Position numbers and translations under genes: made by a program. Below are positions 8,964 through 16,839 of a stretch of DNA of 64,000 bases, piece after piece. This DNA is from Nocardioides sp. Iso805N. Its GTDB lineage: Bacteria > Actinomycetota > Actinomycetes > Propionibacteriales > Nocardioidaceae. The stretch covers positions 1 through 64,000 of the forward strand of contig NZ_KB822577.1 of NCBI RefSeq assembly GCF_000364605.1. The letters run 5' to 3'. Position 1 is the first letter of the stretch. Every line of letters begins with the position of its first letter. A model generated the notes under the pieces. That model worked only from the letters and a program-made list of their open reading frames with translations, was not told where the DNA came from and ran no database searches.

Positions 8964-9393
8964 GGCATCGAGGCTCGTGCGGCCGCATCTCGACCGAGGC
9001 GAGCCCCGGCTGCACCGGGTCGGGACTCAGGAATCGAATCTAAAAGTTCGCTGAAACGCCACCGGTCCGCCGGCCGGTGCGCCAGAATTGCGGATGCCGG
9101 GGTGGACGACCCGAGACGTCCACCCCGGCTTCTCACGCCCGGATCGCGACCGTCCCCAAGCTGTACCCCACATGGGCCGCGCTCCGGGCGTGAGTTCGTT
9201 CGTTCGCGTGTTTGCGTCCGCGGATGAGCGCTGGAAATGACCCACTTCGGTCCTTTCTGGGACGAACCCGGCCTTTGAACGATCCATTGGCTGAGAGCGT
9301 GACGCACGACTCATCCTGGGCTCCTGGACGGCGGTCAGGGCCCACTTTTGGTCCTGTAGCGTGCCAGCATCTCCACGCTTGAAGGGTTGCGGA
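8964..9393. other. Non-coding region upstream of pckG with direct repeats
   Basis: This 430-nt stretch has no credible gene. It holds the ArsC terminator at 9096-9129 and then about 260 nt of leader before pckG. Two near-identical direct repeats occur in the leader 100 nt apart: CCCACTTCGGTCCT at 9241-9254 and CCCACTTTTGGTCCT at 9341-9355. The second abuts a -10-like TAGCGT at 9357-9362. They could be regulator sites for the gluconeogenic gene; no known riboswitch fold was recognised. Confidence 0.5.
9096..9129. terminator. 13-bp perfect hairpin after the ArsC-like gene
   Basis: GCCGGGGTGGACG at 9096-9108 is perfectly repeated in inverse at 9117-9129 around an 8-nt loop, and is followed by TTCTC. 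It is a strong intrinsic-terminator-like hairpin. Confidence 0.75.
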
Positions 9394-11232
9394 ATGGTTG
9401 ACGTTGACAAGGTGCTCGACAAGGCAGGACTGACCAATCCCCACGTGCGTGACTACGTCGCGTACTGGGCGGGGATCACGGGGGCCGACAAGGTCGAGGT
9501 GGTCAGCGCCGAGGACGACGCACGTCTTCTCGAGGAGTCTCTGGCCGCAGGCGAGATCCTGCCGGTAGCGGGCGGGCGCTTCTACAGCCGCTCTTACTTC
9601 AAGGACACTGCGCGCACCGAGGAGCGCACCGTCGTCGCGACCTCGAACGAGGCCGACAAGGGTGTCTACAACAACTGGCGGCCCGCCGAGGAGACCGTCG
9701 CAACGCTCACCGAGCGCATGCGCGGCGCCTCCCAGGGCAAGACGATGTACGTCATCCCCTACCTGATGGCGCCGCAGGGCAGCCCGCTGGAGGCATACGC
9801 CGCAGGCGTCGAGCTGACCGACTGCCGTCCGGTGGTCAACCAGATGATCCGGATGGCTCGCGTCGGCGTGCACTACATCAACGAGCTGCGCGACCCTGCG
9901 TCCTTCGTCCGCGCCGTCCACGTCACCGGTGACCTGGCCAGCCTCGGTCAGGGCACCGACAAGGACCAGCGGCTGTTCGCGACGATCGCCGACCAGCGCA
10001 CGATCTTGCACTTCGGCTCCTCCTACGGTGGCAACGCGCTGCTGGGCAAGATCGCGCACGGCCTGCGCCAGGCCTGCTACGACGGCCGCGCGTCGGGCAA
10101 GTTCCTCGCCGAGCAGTTCCTCCTGCTGGGGATCAAGGACAAGCAGACCGGCAAGACGTTCCACGTCGTCGGCGGCTTCCCGAGCGCCTCGGGCAAGACG
10201 AACCTGTCGATGACGCTGTCGCCCGATGCGCTCGGCGATCGCTACGAGGTCACCTTCTACGGCGACGACATCGCCTGGCTCTGGGTCGACGACGAGGGCA
10301 AGATCCGCGCGTTCAACCCGGAGAACGGCGTCTTCGGCGTCGCCAAGGACACCAACGAGGCGACCAACCCGGGCGCCGTCAAGGCGATCCTCCCGGAGTC
10401 GGGTGCGATCTTCACCAACGTCGCCTACAACGAGAAGACCCAGGATGTGTGGTGGGAGGGCAAGACCAAGCACCACCCCGACGACCTCGACGGCTGGCTG
10501 GACTGGAAGGGCGAGCGGATCGCCGACCGGATCGCCGATGAGCAGGGCGACCCGTGGGCGCACCCGAACAGCCGCTTCACCACCACCATCGCCAACGTCC
10601 CGAACGCGGCCGACGACTTCGACGACCCGGCGGGTGTCGTGGTCAACGCCATCATCTTCGGCGGCCGCACGCGTGATCGCGAGCCCCTGATCCGTGCGAT
10701 CAACGACATCGCCGAGGGCGTGTACGACGGCATGACGCTCGGTGCGGAGGCCACCTTCGCCGCCGAGGGCGTCGAGGGCCAGCTCCGCTACGACCCGATG
10801 TCGATGCGTCCTTTCCTGGCCTACGAGGAGGGCGACTACGCCCGGCACTGGCTCAACATCATCGGCGCCGCCAAGAAGGCCCCGATCTTCGCCCACGTCA
10901 ACTGGTTCCAGCGCGATCCCGAGGACGGCCACTTCCTGTGGAACGGCTACCGCGACAACGTCCGCGCGCTGCTGTGGCTGCTGCGGTACCAGGCCGGTGA
11001 GGTCGAGGGCGTCGAGTCGCCCGTCGGCGTACTGCCGAAGGCCGAGGAGCTCAACCTCGAGGGGATGAGGTTCGGTGAGGGCGACCTGGAGAAGCTGCTC
11101 TCGATCGATGTCGAGCGCTGGTGCCAGGAGATGAAGTTCCGCGAGGAGCACCTCGACCAGTTCAACCTCCCGGAGGAGATCTGGGAGGCACACCGTCGGG
11201 TCGCGAAGAACCTCGAGGAGGCCCGCGACTGA
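9394..11232 (+). CDS. pckG: Phosphoenolpyruvate carboxykinase, GTP type
   Basis: Interconverts oxaloacetate plus GTP and PEP plus CO2, the entry to gluconeogenesis. It is 612 residues, the normal size of the GTP class. Family signatures include NCYFGS-like SSYGGNALLGKIAHGLRQA, the P-loop FPSASGKTN (about 262-270), the Mn-binding FYGDDIAWLWVDD and the C-terminal FLWNGYRDNVRAL. The residue that is a hyper-reactive Cys in most members of the class (FPSACGKTN) is Ser266 here. GAAGGG lies 7 nt before ATG 9394; an upstream in-frame GTG at 9361 is less likely. Confidence 0.95.
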   Translation: MVDVDKVLDKAGLTNPHVRDYVAYWAGITGADKVEVVSAEDDARLLEESLAAGEILPVAGGRFYSRSYFKDTARTEERTVVATSNEADKGVYNNWRPAEETVATLTERMRGASQGKTMYVIPYLMAPQGSPLEAYAAGVELTDCRPVVNQMIRMARVGVHYINELRDPASFVRAVHVTGDLASLGQGTDKDQRLFATIADQRTILHFGSSYGGNALLGKIAHGLRQACYDGRASGKFLAEQFLLLGIKDKQTGKTFHVVGGFPSASGKTNLSMTLSPDALGDRYEVTFYGDDIAWLWVDDEGKIRAFNPENGVFGVAKDTNEATNPGAVKAILPESGAIFTNVAYNEKTQDVWWEGKTKHHPDDLDGWLDWKGERIADRIADEQGDPWAHPNSRFTTTIANVPNAADDFDDPAGVVVNAIIFGGRTRDREPLIRAINDIAEGVYDGMTLGAEATFAAEGVEGQLRYDPMSMRPFLAYEEGDYARHWLNIIGAAKKAPIFAHVNWFQRDPEDGHFLWNGYRDNVRALLWLLRYQAGEVEGVESPVGVLPKAEELNLEGMRFGEGDLEKLLSIDVERWCQEMKFREEHLDQFNLPEEIWEAHRRVAKNLEEARD

Positions 11233-11245
11233 CGCCGATTCAGTC

Positions 11246-11293
11246 GAAATGGCCGCCGAGTCTGCACCTTTGTGCAAACTCGGCGGCCATTTC
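11246..11293. terminator. Bidirectional terminator after pckG
   Basis: GAAATGGCCGCCGAGT at 11246-11261 is the exact inverse of 11278-11293, with additional TGCA/TGCA pairing inside. A 16-bp perfect stem lies between the convergent pckG and protease genes. Confidence 0.88.
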
Positions 11294-11304
11294 TGCAAAG
11301 TCGG

Positions 11305-11976
11305 CTAGCAGTGGGTGGAGGCGCCCAACTCACGCAGGCCCGCGCGGTCACCTGGGCCGAGGTGCGGTCGCGACCAGCGCCCGAGCCCGGCGTACATGAC
11401 GTCCGCCTTGGAGCGGCTGTGGCCCAGCCCCATCGCGTGGCCGAGCTCGTGCAGGAGCAGGCTCATCAGGCTGGGGCCGTCGACCATCGCGGTGGTGAGT
11501 CGGGCGGTCTTGTCGATCACCACGCCGGCGCTGTCGATCTGCCACTCGCCGTCGACGCGCCGGTAGGACGGGCCGGGGCCGCCGAGGCCGACCACGCTCC
11601 CGGCCAGGGCCGGCACCTTCCGCTGCGTGGCCCAGGCGACGGTGAGACCGCCGGACGGCACCTGGCGCAGCCCGCTGCGGCCCTTGGCGTAAGGCACCCC
11701 ATGGGTGGTGCCGGCGTAGGTGAAGGTGAAGCCGGTGGCGTCCGCGATGTCGGCGAGAGCGGCCTTGAGCACCTTGAGATTGCGGTGCGGTGTGCCGGCC
11801 AGGTTCACCCGGTAGGGGATCGGCTGGCACGGGTCCCAGCGGTAGGGGAACGACGGGTCCTCGCGGGTCCACGATGCCGTGCGCGGCACCGTGTCGGCGG
11901 CGTGCGCGGATGCCAGCGGCAGTACGGCGAGCAGGCCACTGGCCAGAGCTGAGAGGAGTCGGACGCGGTGCATCAT
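11305..11976 (-). CDS. Secreted matrixin-like zinc metalloprotease
   Basis: A 223-residue exported protein. It begins with a signal peptide (MHRVRLLSALASGLLAVLPL, cleavage expected after SAHA). The catalytic zinc motif is HELGHAMGLGH at about 176-186, the HExxHxxGxxH form of metzincins, and DVMYAGL downstream fits the Met-turn. The short domain around YRWDPCQPIPYRVNL resembles the small actinobacterial M10-like proteases. The start is uncertain among ATGs at 11991, 11976 and 11973. The open frame continues far upstream, but that part is antisense to the next gene and not credible. Substrate unknown. Confidence 0.85.
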   Translation of the reverse strand: MMHRVRLLSALASGLLAVLPLASAHAADTVPRTASWTREDPSFPYRWDPCQPIPYRVNLAGTPHRNLKVLKAALADIADATGFTFTYAGTTHGVPYAKGRSGLRQVPSGGLTVAWATQRKVPALAGSVVGLGGPGPSYRRVDGEWQIDSAGVVIDKTARLTTAMVDGPSLMSLLLHELGHAMGLGHSRSKADVMYAGLGRWSRPHLGPGDRAGLRELGASTHC

Positions 11977-12084
11977 GGCGATCGCTCTCATCGGCGGCGG
12001 GACACCCCCGGTTGAGCAGCTGGCCCGAAGTCGGGACCCTCCGTGGTCAGGTAGGGACCAGCGGGCACCCCCTACCGTCGCGGC

Positions 12085-13125
12085 ATGACTCCTCGAGCCA
12101 CCGCCACCGCGCCGACTCCCGGGCCCGTCCGAAGGACGCGCACCTTCGCGGCCCCGAAGGTCCCCGATGTCCTGGTGGCGTTCTGGGTGGTCAAGCTGCT
12201 GACCACCGGGATCGGCGAGACCGCCTCGGACTTCCTCGGCACCTGGAACCTCGTGGCGGCCGGCGTGATCGGCATCGGGGGCTTCGCCGCGGCACTGTGG
12301 TGGCAGCTGCGGTCGAGCTCCTACCACCCGCTGCGCTACTGGGTGACGGTGCTGATGGTCGCGCTGTTCGGCACGATGATCGCGGACGGGCCGCACGTGG
12401 CGCTGGGGTCGCCGTACTACGTCGACTCGGCGATCTACCTGGTGCTGCTCTGCGGCCTGCTGGTGTGGTGGCGACGGAGCGAGGGCACCCTGTCGGTGCA
12501 CTCGATCACCACCGCGCGCCGCGAGCGGTTCTACTGGGGCACGGTGCTGTTGACCTTCGGCCTCGGTACGGCGCTCGGCGACACCACCGCGACCAACCTG
12601 CACATGGGCTACTGGTGGTCGGTGGTGCTCTTCGGCGTGCTGATCCTGGTCCCGCTGCTCGCCTGGAGGCTGGGCGCGAACGCGGTCGCATGCTTCTGGG
12701 CGTCGTACTCGCTGACGAGGCCGCTGGGTGCCTCGGTCGCGGACGGGCTGGCGGTCAGCCGTCATCACGGCGGCCTCGGCTGGACGACCGGCACCGTGAC
12801 GTTGCTGGGGCTGGCGCTCTTCGTGCTGCTCGTCGCCTACCTCGTGGTCACGCACAACGACGAGGAGGGTCACCACGCCGTGCACGGGCTGCGAGCCGAG
12901 CACGACGTGGCTCGGGATGCCAGCGCTGCCAGATCCGCCGGATCAGCCGGATCAGCCGGATCAGCCGGAGGCCCGGCTGGGAGGGCATCCCCCAGCCGGG
13001 CCCCGCGGACTAGGCGATCAGCGCCGAGGCAGCCGGACCAGGAAGGCCGCGCCGTCGGTGGCCTCCGCGACATCGACGTCGCCGCCGAGCGAGCGAGCCA
13101 CGCGCCGCGAGATGCCGAGACCTAG
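12085..13125 (+). CDS. Four-repeat integral membrane protein (DUF347/COG4705 type)
   Basis: Four related membrane repeats are visible, beginning FWVVKLLTTGIGETASDFL, YWVTVLMVALFGTMIADG, YWGTVLLTFGLGTALGDTT and FWASYSLTRPLGASVADG. This is the hallmark of the DUF347 repeat family, whose function is not settled. Repeat cores carry conserved small and acidic residues suggestive of transport. The last ~70 residues (Ser-Ala-Gly repeats, then Arg-rich sequence) look unnatural: they cover a terminator-like hairpin and overlap the convergent kinase gene by 108 bp. In another frame a stop occurs at 13011-13013, so the true end may differ. TACCGT ends 6 nt before the ATG (leaderless pattern). Confidence 0.8.
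   Translation: MTPRATATAPTPGPVRRTRTFAAPKVPDVLVAFWVVKLLTTGIGETASDFLGTWNLVAAGVIGIGGFAAALWWQLRSSSYHPLRYWVTVLMVALFGTMIADGPHVALGSPYYVDSAIYLVLLCGLLVWWRRSEGTLSVHSITTARRERFYWGTVLLTFGLGTALGDTTATNLHMGYWWSVVLFGVLILVPLLAWRLGANAVACFWASYSLTRPLGASVADGLAVSRHHGGLGWTTGTVTLLGLALFVLLVAYLVVTHNDEEGHHAVHGLRAEHDVARDASAARSAGSAGSAGSAGGPAGRASPSRAPRTRRSAPRQPDQEGRAVGGLRDIDVAAERASHAPRDAET
12932..12967. repeat. Four 9-bp tandem repeats
   Basis: GATCCGCCG followed by three copies of GATCAGCCG, in frame within the 3' tail of the DUF347 gene, where they encode Ser-Ala-Gly units. Confidence 0.8.
12970..13002. terminator. 12-bp perfect hairpin inside the DUF347 tail
   Basis: GGCCCGGCTGGG at 12970-12981 pairs perfectly with 12991-13002 around a 9-nt loop. 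It stands where a bidirectional terminator between convergent genes is expected, although the upstream frame is still open across it. Confidence 0.7.
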
Positions 13126-14343
13126 GCCGGTGCCGTCGGAGGCCGAGGTCCCCGGTTCGAACACCTTGCCCCGAACGGTCGCCGCCAGGCCCGGACCGTC
13201 GTCGCTGATCAGCAGGTGCACCTGGTCGGGGGTGAGCCGCGCATCGAACCGCACGGTGCTGCGTGCGTAGCGAACGGCGTTCTCCACGATCGGCGAGACC
13301 GCCTGCACCACCAGCGACGCCGGAGCCGCGACCGGGACAGTGATGGCCGAGGCCTCGTCGATCAGCTCGAGGTGGTCGGGGACGAGGGGCCGGACGGCTT
13401 CGACGATGGCTGCCAGCGGCGTACTGGACTTGGCGCTCGCTCCGCGTTCGCGGGCCAGGTCGAGCAGGGTCGCGATGACGCCGGTCATCCGCCGGGCGGC
13501 CGTCGAGATCGCCTCCAGGTCCTCGCGGGCGTCGTCGTCGGCGACGCCGCGCAGCAGGGCCAGGTCGGCAGCGCCCTGGATCGTGGTGAGCGGTGTGCGC
13601 AGCTCGTGCGCGAGCTCGGCGGTCAGCCGCTGCTCGGCGCGGATCGCGGCTGCGACCCGGTCGAGGAGGTGGTCGAGCGTCTCGCCCAGCTTGCTCAGCT
13701 CGTTGTCCGGAGTGCCCAGGTCGAAGCGGTGCGAAAGATCGTGCTCTGACCAGTCAGCGGCGCGCACGGCCATCTGCTCGACCGGCTCCAACGCCTGTCG
13801 AGTGACCCGCCACGCGATGCCGCCGGCGACCCCGACGACGAGCAGACCGAGCACGATCATCGCGATCAGGGCCTCGAGCTCGGTGCGCTCGTAGGGCTCC
13901 GAGGTCTCGCTCACCACCACGGCGCCGCGCTCCCCGGCCCTGGTCGTGAACGGTACGGCGCGGAGGTTCAGGTCACCGTGCACCACGGCATCCTGGCGCT
14001 GGCCGGTGCTCAGGGCCTCGGCCGCCAGCTCGGTCGCATCACCCTCCGCGACGTGCTGGATGCTGCCGCCGACGGGCGCGCCGTTCGCGTCGAAGACCCT
14101 GCTCAGCGGCTCGATCGACTCCCAGGACTGGGAGTCGAGCGGCTTGCCCGTCGCCCTGACCACCTCGAGCACCGCCTGGGTGCGCTCGTCGAGCACGCGC
14201 CGGACGTCGTTGTGGGTGTTCCACTCCAGCACGGCCTGGGTGCCGGTGGTGAGGACGATCATCACGAAGGCCATCAGCAGCACCGTCGAGGCCACGATCT
14301 GGGTGCGGAAGCCTCGAGGCCGCAAGCGGAGCATGCCGCTCAT
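13018..14343 (-). CDS. Sensor histidine kinase
   Basis: A 441-residue membrane kinase. The first TM segment (about 14-36) and the second (about 160-182) enclose a ~120-residue extracellular sensor domain. A HAMP segment follows (VTRQALEPVEQM). The phosphoacceptor H-box is ELAHELRTPLTTIQG, and the ATPase domain shows N (VENAVRYA), G1 (SDDGPGL) and G2 (GTGLGLGIS) boxes. The response regulator gene lies 8 nt upstream on the same strand and would be its partner. The signal is unknown; the neighbouring protease and membrane protein are possible targets. Confidence 0.93.
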   Translation of the reverse strand: MSGMLRLRPRGFRTQIVASTVLLMAFVMIVLTTGTQAVLEWNTHNDVRRVLDERTQAVLEVVRATGKPLDSQSWESIEPLSRVFDANGAPVGGSIQHVAEGDATELAAEALSTGQRQDAVVHGDLNLRAVPFTTRAGERGAVVVSETSEPYERTELEALIAMIVLGLLVVGVAGGIAWRVTRQALEPVEQMAVRAADWSEHDLSHRFDLGTPDNELSKLGETLDHLLDRVAAAIRAEQRLTAELAHELRTPLTTIQGAADLALLRGVADDDAREDLEAISTAARRMTGVIATLLDLARERGASAKSSTPLAAIVEAVRPLVPDHLELIDEASAITVPVAAPASLVVQAVSPIVENAVRYARSTVRFDARLTPDQVHLLISDDGPGLAATVRGKVFEPGTSASDGTGLGLGISRRVARSLGGDVDVAEATDGAAFLVRLPRR

Positions 14344-14351
14344 TCAACAGC

Positions 14352-15017
14352 TCACTTGAGCGTGAAGCCGACTCCTCGCACCGTCTTGAGCTCCACCGGC
14401 GAGCCGACCTCGTGCAGCTTGCGACGCAGGCGGGCGGCGTAGGAGTCGATGGTGTTCTCGCTGACGATGGCGCCGTCGGGCCAGGCGGCCGCGACGACCG
14501 CGCGGCGGCGTACGACCTCCCCGGGCCGGCTGGTGATCGAGGCGAGCATCCGGAACTCGGTCGGGGTCAGCATGACCTCCTGCTCCTGGCAGACCACGGC
14601 GTGCCGGGCGGGATCGAGCACGAGGTCGGTGGGCTGGCGGGGTACGACGAAGCGGCCGCGGCGGCTGAGCGCCTCGATCCGGGCGACCAGCTCCTTCACG
14701 TCGAAGGGCTTGGACAGGTAGTCGTCGGCGCCGGCGGCGAAGCCGGCGACCTTCTCGTGCAGCTGGCCGAGCGCGGTCAGGAACAGCACCGGCGCGACCT
14801 GCCCGGCACTGCGCAGCGCCTGGCACACGTCGCGGCCGTCGGCATCGGGCAGGCCGATGTCCAAGATGATCACGTCCAGGTCGTCGGCGGACCGGAAGAG
14901 CCGGAGCGCCTCGCTGCCGTCGTGTGCCGCCACCGTCTCGTGTCCAGAGATCCGCAGCGACTCCGAGACGATCCTTCGGATCGCCGGGTCGTCCTCACAC
15001 AGTCCTACGCGCGCCAT
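14352..15017 (-). CDS. OmpR-family response regulator
   Basis: A 221-residue regulator: receiver domain with CEDD acidic pocket, phosphoacceptor Asp53 in ILDIGLP, Thr in FLTALG and Lys in LSKPFD, then a winged-helix DNA-binding domain (LTPTEFRMLASI ... VSENTIDSYAARLRRKL). I start it at the ATG ending at 15017 (MARVGLCEDD); upstream residues in the open frame are not family-like. It is first in an operon with the histidine kinase. Confidence 0.93.
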   Translation of the reverse strand: MARVGLCEDDPAIRRIVSESLRISGHETVAAHDGSEALRLFRSADDLDVIILDIGLPDADGRDVCQALRSAGQVAPVLFLTALGQLHEKVAGFAAGADDYLSKPFDVKELVARIEALSRRGRFVVPRQPTDLVLDPARHAVVCQEQEVMLTPTEFRMLASITSRPGEVVRRRAVVAAAWPDGAIVSENTIDSYAARLRRKLHEVGSPVELKTVRGVGFTLK

Positions 15018-15035
15018 GAGCACTAGTGTGTGACT

Positions 15036-15054
15036 CGAACCTGGCGCGAACCTG
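15036..15054. promoter_or_regulatory. OmpR-type direct repeat upstream of the two-component operon
   Basis: CGAACCTG occurs at 15036-15043 and 15047-15054, an exact 11-bp period. Tandem half-sites spaced one helical turn apart are the usual target of OmpR-family dimers, so this is a candidate autoregulatory site 19 nt before the regulator's start. Confidence 0.6.
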
Positions 15055-15174
15055 ATTATGTGCCGTGTCAACCTGTCTGGACCGATCTGACACGAGTCTG
15101 GGAACTTCCTGGCGCCGAGGTGGCGCTACGTCGTAGCGTGCCCGTGCCCTGTTCTGACCGATCCGGAGGATCAC

Positions 15175-15606
15175 ATGTCGTACGAGCCCTATCCGACCTC
15201 GCCGTTCGGCGAGCCGACCCCGCCCCCGCCGGCCGGCGACCCTGCCGTCGCGCCGCTGCGCGGTGCCACCTTCGGCCAGGCGGTGCAGCGGTTCTTCCAG
15301 AAGTACGCCCAGTTCCGTGGGCGGGCCAGCCGGTCGGAGTTCTGGTGGTGGTTCCTGCTGGCCGCGATCATCGATGTCGTCCTCAACCTGGCGGGCCGCG
15401 CGAGCGGTGCCTTCGTGGCGATCTCCTACATCTGGAGCCTTGCGACCCTGGTGCCGTGGCTCGCGCTGGGTGCCCGGCGACTGCACGACACGAACCGTTC
15501 GGGTTGGTGGCAGCTGCTGCTCCTGATCCCGCTGGTCGGCTGGATCATCCTGATCATCTGGTGGGCCCTCAGCGAGAAGCCCGAAGGCGCCCGCTTCGAC
15601 GTCTGA
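15175..15606 (+). CDS. DUF805 membrane protein
   Basis: A 143-residue protein with a Pro-rich cytoplasmic N-terminus (about 1-27) followed by a DUF805 domain. The domain shows the signatures FRGRASRSEFWWWFL and GARRLHDTNRSGWWQLL and about four TM segments. The family is widespread and functionally undefined. GGAGGA precedes ATG 15175 by 4 nt. Its start is divergent from the two-component operon, so that regulator could control it. Confidence 0.9.
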   Translation: MSYEPYPTSPFGEPTPPPPAGDPAVAPLRGATFGQAVQRFFQKYAQFRGRASRSEFWWWFLLAAIIDVVLNLAGRASGAFVAISYIWSLATLVPWLALGARRLHDTNRSGWWQLLLLIPLVGWIILIIWWALSEKPEGARFDV

Positions 15607-15614
15607 CGCCGGCA

Positions 15615-15674
15615 TAGTCCTGGACGAAGTGGCTGGGCCGCGGGCCCATAAGGCAGCCAGTTCGTCCAGGGCTA
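15615..15674. terminator. 21-bp near-perfect hairpin between convergent genes
   Basis: Arms 15615-15635 and 15654-15674 are complementary at 19 of 21 positions (core CCTGGACGAA / TTCGTCCAGG), with GC-rich sequence in the loop. It serves the convergent DUF805 and aldo/keto reductase genes. Confidence 0.85.
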
Positions 15675-15682
15675 TCGAGTGC

Positions 15683-16726
15683 TCAGCTGTCGCCGTCGGC
15701 GCGCGCACCCTTCCACAGGTCGATGCCGCTGTCGACGGCGTGCTGCTCGATGGTGGCCAGCTCCTCGGCGGTGAAGTCCGGGCGCCGGAGCGCGCCGACG
15801 CTGTCGCGCACCTGGTCGGCCGAGGAGGCGCCGATCACCAGCGAGGTCATCCGCGGGTCGCGCAGCGCCCAGGCGAGCGCCATCTGCGCGAGCGTCTGAC
15901 CGCGACCCTGCGCCAGCTCGTTGAGGGCCCTGATGTGGGTCAGCGCCTCCGGCGTGAGCAGATCGGTGGAGAGAGACTTGTCCTGCGCGGCACGTGAGCC
16001 GGCAGGCACGCCGTCGAGGTACTTCGAGGTCAGCATCCCCTGCGCGAGCGGGCTGAACGCGATGCAGCCCGCGCCCACCTCCTCCAGCGTGTCGAGCAGG
16101 CCGTCGGCCTCGATCCAGCGGTTGAGCATCGAGTACGACGGCTGGTGGATGAGCAGCGGCGTGCCGAGCTCCTTCAGCAGCCGGGCGGCCTCGGCGGTCA
16201 GCTCGGGGGAGTACGACGAGATCCCGACGTACAGCGCCTTCCCGGAGCGCACGATGGCGTCCAGGGCACCCACGGTCTCCTCGAGCGGGGTCTCCGGGTC
16301 GGGACGGTGGTGGTAGAAGATGTCGACGTACTCCAGGCCCATCCGCTTGAGCGACTGGTCGAGCGAGGCGAGGAGATACTTCCGGGAGCCGCCGATCTGG
16401 CCGTAGGGGCCCGGCCACATGTCCCAGCCCGCCTTGGTCGAGATGACCAGCTCGTCGCGCAGCCCCTGGAACGTCGTCGCCAGGTGGCGGCCGAAGTTGG
16501 TCTCGGCGGAGCCGTAGGGCGGCCCGTAGTTGTTGGCCAGGTCGAAGTGGGTGATGCCGGCGTCGAAGGCGGCCTGGAGGATCTCGGCCTGCCGGGCGAA
16601 GGGCACGTCGTCGCCGAAGTTGTGCCACAGCCCCAGACTCAGGGCGGGCAGGGAGAGACCGCTGCGGCCGGTGCGGCGGTAGGGCATGCGGCCGTCGTAG
16701 CGCTCGGGATCGGGCTGATAGGTCAT
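15683..16726 (-). CDS. Aldo/keto reductase (YghZ/Gpr-like)
   Basis: A 347-residue NADPH-dependent reductase with a TIM barrel. The catalytic tetrad is visible: Asp and Tyr in FDLANNYGPPYGSAE, Lys in VISTKAGWDMWPG and His in YHHRPDPETP. This resembles the E. coli YghZ (L-glyceraldehyde 3-phosphate reductase) subgroup, which detoxifies aldehydes. The ATG at 16726 begins MTYQPDPERYDGRMPYRRTG, the usual start for the subgroup; the open frame upstream of it is spurious. Confidence 0.9.
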   Translation of the reverse strand: MTYQPDPERYDGRMPYRRTGRSGLSLPALSLGLWHNFGDDVPFARQAEILQAAFDAGITHFDLANNYGPPYGSAETNFGRHLATTFQGLRDELVISTKAGWDMWPGPYGQIGGSRKYLLASLDQSLKRMGLEYVDIFYHHRPDPETPLEETVGALDAIVRSGKALYVGISSYSPELTAEAARLLKELGTPLLIHQPSYSMLNRWIEADGLLDTLEEVGAGCIAFSPLAQGMLTSKYLDGVPAGSRAAQDKSLSTDLLTPEALTHIRALNELAQGRGQTLAQMALAWALRDPRMTSLVIGASSADQVRDSVGALRRPDFTAEELATIEQHAVDSGIDLWKGARADGDS

Positions 16727-16839
16727 GGTGACAACGCTATCCGCGAGCCTTCGTGCGCAAACGGTGCGCCGGTGATGATGCCCGCCACGCGGCGCTGAGA
16801 CGTCGCCGCCGGGCGTAAAAGTCTTGTTAGTCTCATGAC

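Noticed and set aside
9133..11298. A 721-codon minus-strand frame opposite pckG
   Set aside because: Antisense shadow of a gene with an unambiguous identity; no start signal or domain pattern.
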